NCBI RefSeq assembly: GCF_003261055.1
Contig: NZ_CP030073.1
Span: 4,402,001-4,466,000, forward strand
Direction of reading: 5' to 3'
Source: Streptomyces cadmiisoli
GTDB lineage: Bacteria; Actinomycetota; Actinomycetes; Streptomycetales; Streptomycetaceae
Length of the DNA: 64,000 bases
In this document: positions 63,595 to 64,000 of the stretch, one piece after another
Numbering within the stretch: position 1 is the first letter of the stretch
How the letters are laid out: the number at the start of each line of letters is the position of its first letter
Made by a program: the position numbers and the translations under genes
The notes under the pieces: model-generated
The model's input: only the letters and a program-made list of their open reading frames with translations
Told to the model about the DNA's origin: nothing
Database searches by the model: none

Positions 63595-64000
63595 ATGGAC
63601 TACTGGCGGATGGACTACTGCTCCTCGTGCCGTCGGCATCTCAACGGCGCCCTGGTGTGCCCGGGGTGCGGCGCCTACGCTCCCGACATCGCCCCGGTGC
63701 CGGCGGATCGCGCTCCCGCGCGGGAGCCCGACCCCGAGGCCGTCTCGCCCGCCGAGGCGGACGAGGCGATATCCGCGCCGGGCCGCGCGGCGCGGCGCCG
63801 TCAGCGCGCCCGCTGGAAGAAGAGCCGGCGCAAGGCCGTGGTCGCGACCGCTGTCGCGCTCGTCGGCGGCGGTCTCACCTTCACCGCGATGGACCGGCAC
63901 TCCGGCGACCGGGCGCAGGCCGCGACAGCGCCGGAAGAGGTCGGGCTCGGAGCGGCCGAGCGGCCGGCGGGCGGTCCCTCGCTCCCCTCGGTGGAGCTGC
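63595..64000 (+). CDS. SCO2400-family protein, N-terminal part (runs off the window)
   Basis: The first 135 codons. A zinc-ribbon-like start with CSSCRRHLNGALVCPGCGAY (two CxxC pairs) is followed by a Pro/Glu-rich linker, a basic patch (RRRQRARWKKSRRK) and one TM helix (AVVATAVALVGGGLTF), then an extracytoplasmic region. I recall this start as the SCO2400 family; function unknown. AGGAAG 8 nt before the ATG at 63595. Confidence 0.82.
   Translation, partial: MDYWRMDYCSSCRRHLNGALVCPGCGAYAPDIAPVPADRAPAREPDPEAVSPAEADEAISAPGRAARRRQRARWKKSRRKAVVATAVALVGGGLTFTAMDRHSGDRAQAATAPEEVGLGAAERPAGGPSLPSVEL

Overview
The window is about 70% GC. Coding third positions are strongly GC-rich, GTG and TTG starts are common, and perfect long-stem hairpins without T-tracts stand at gene ends. 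Many promoters place a TAnnnT box 5-7 nt before the start codon (leaderless transcripts). With a dnaK-grpE-dnaJ-hspR operon under HAIR operators, DUF3151/DUF2617 proteins, FG-GAP secreted proteins and class F sortase, this points to a Streptomyces chromosome. No phage, IS element or CRISPR array is visible.

Layout. 1-13.8 kb (mostly minus strand): housekeeping genes (DUF3151, DHA2 efflux pump, fba, pyrE, an aldose epimerase, a CoxG-like SRPBCC protein, a membrane-fused spermidine-synthase-like enzyme, DUF2617, an aminotransferase, a YbjN protein, clpB). 13.9-17.3 kb: a PPOX-fold protein, then a small operon encoding a secreted peptide with three DSSWG motifs and a degenerate Rieske-like protein, divergent from one of two paralogous LuxR-type regulators. 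17.9-26.5 kb: a sugar-binding lipoprotein, a PA14/fibronectin secreted protein, the dnaK heat-shock operon, and a WecA/MraY-like membrane protein with an eroded active site and a collagen-like tail. 26.7-36.7 kb: an Fe-S reductase, three tandem FG-GAP secreted proteins, a Yip1 protein, a phosphoribosyltransferase and dcd.

36.9-41.3 kb: tRNA-Gly(CCC), a GNAT enzyme, and an isolated cytochrome P450 preceded by a 32-codon ORF with a strong ribosome binding site. This has the architecture of a P450-modified RiPP locus. 41.6-53.9 kb: large secreted proteins, an ECF41-type sigma factor beside an FAD oxidoreductase, a Tat/lipoprotein multicopper oxidase, a HEAT-repeat protein, an AraC remnant and a secreted HNH nuclease. 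54-59.5 kb: a five-gene nickel/peptide ABC importer (nikABCDE-like) headed by a near-consensus Nur box. 59.6-64 kb: two membrane/regulatory-type proteins of atypical composition, a fully overlapping operon of sortase substrate, class F sortase, ECF sigma factor and a one-TM anti-sigma-like protein, a TerB-like protein, and the start of a SCO2400-family zinc-ribbon protein.

The strongest candidates for undescribed biology are the P450/short-peptide locus, the DSSWG-peptide/Rieske-like/LuxR locus, and the sortase-sigma operon.
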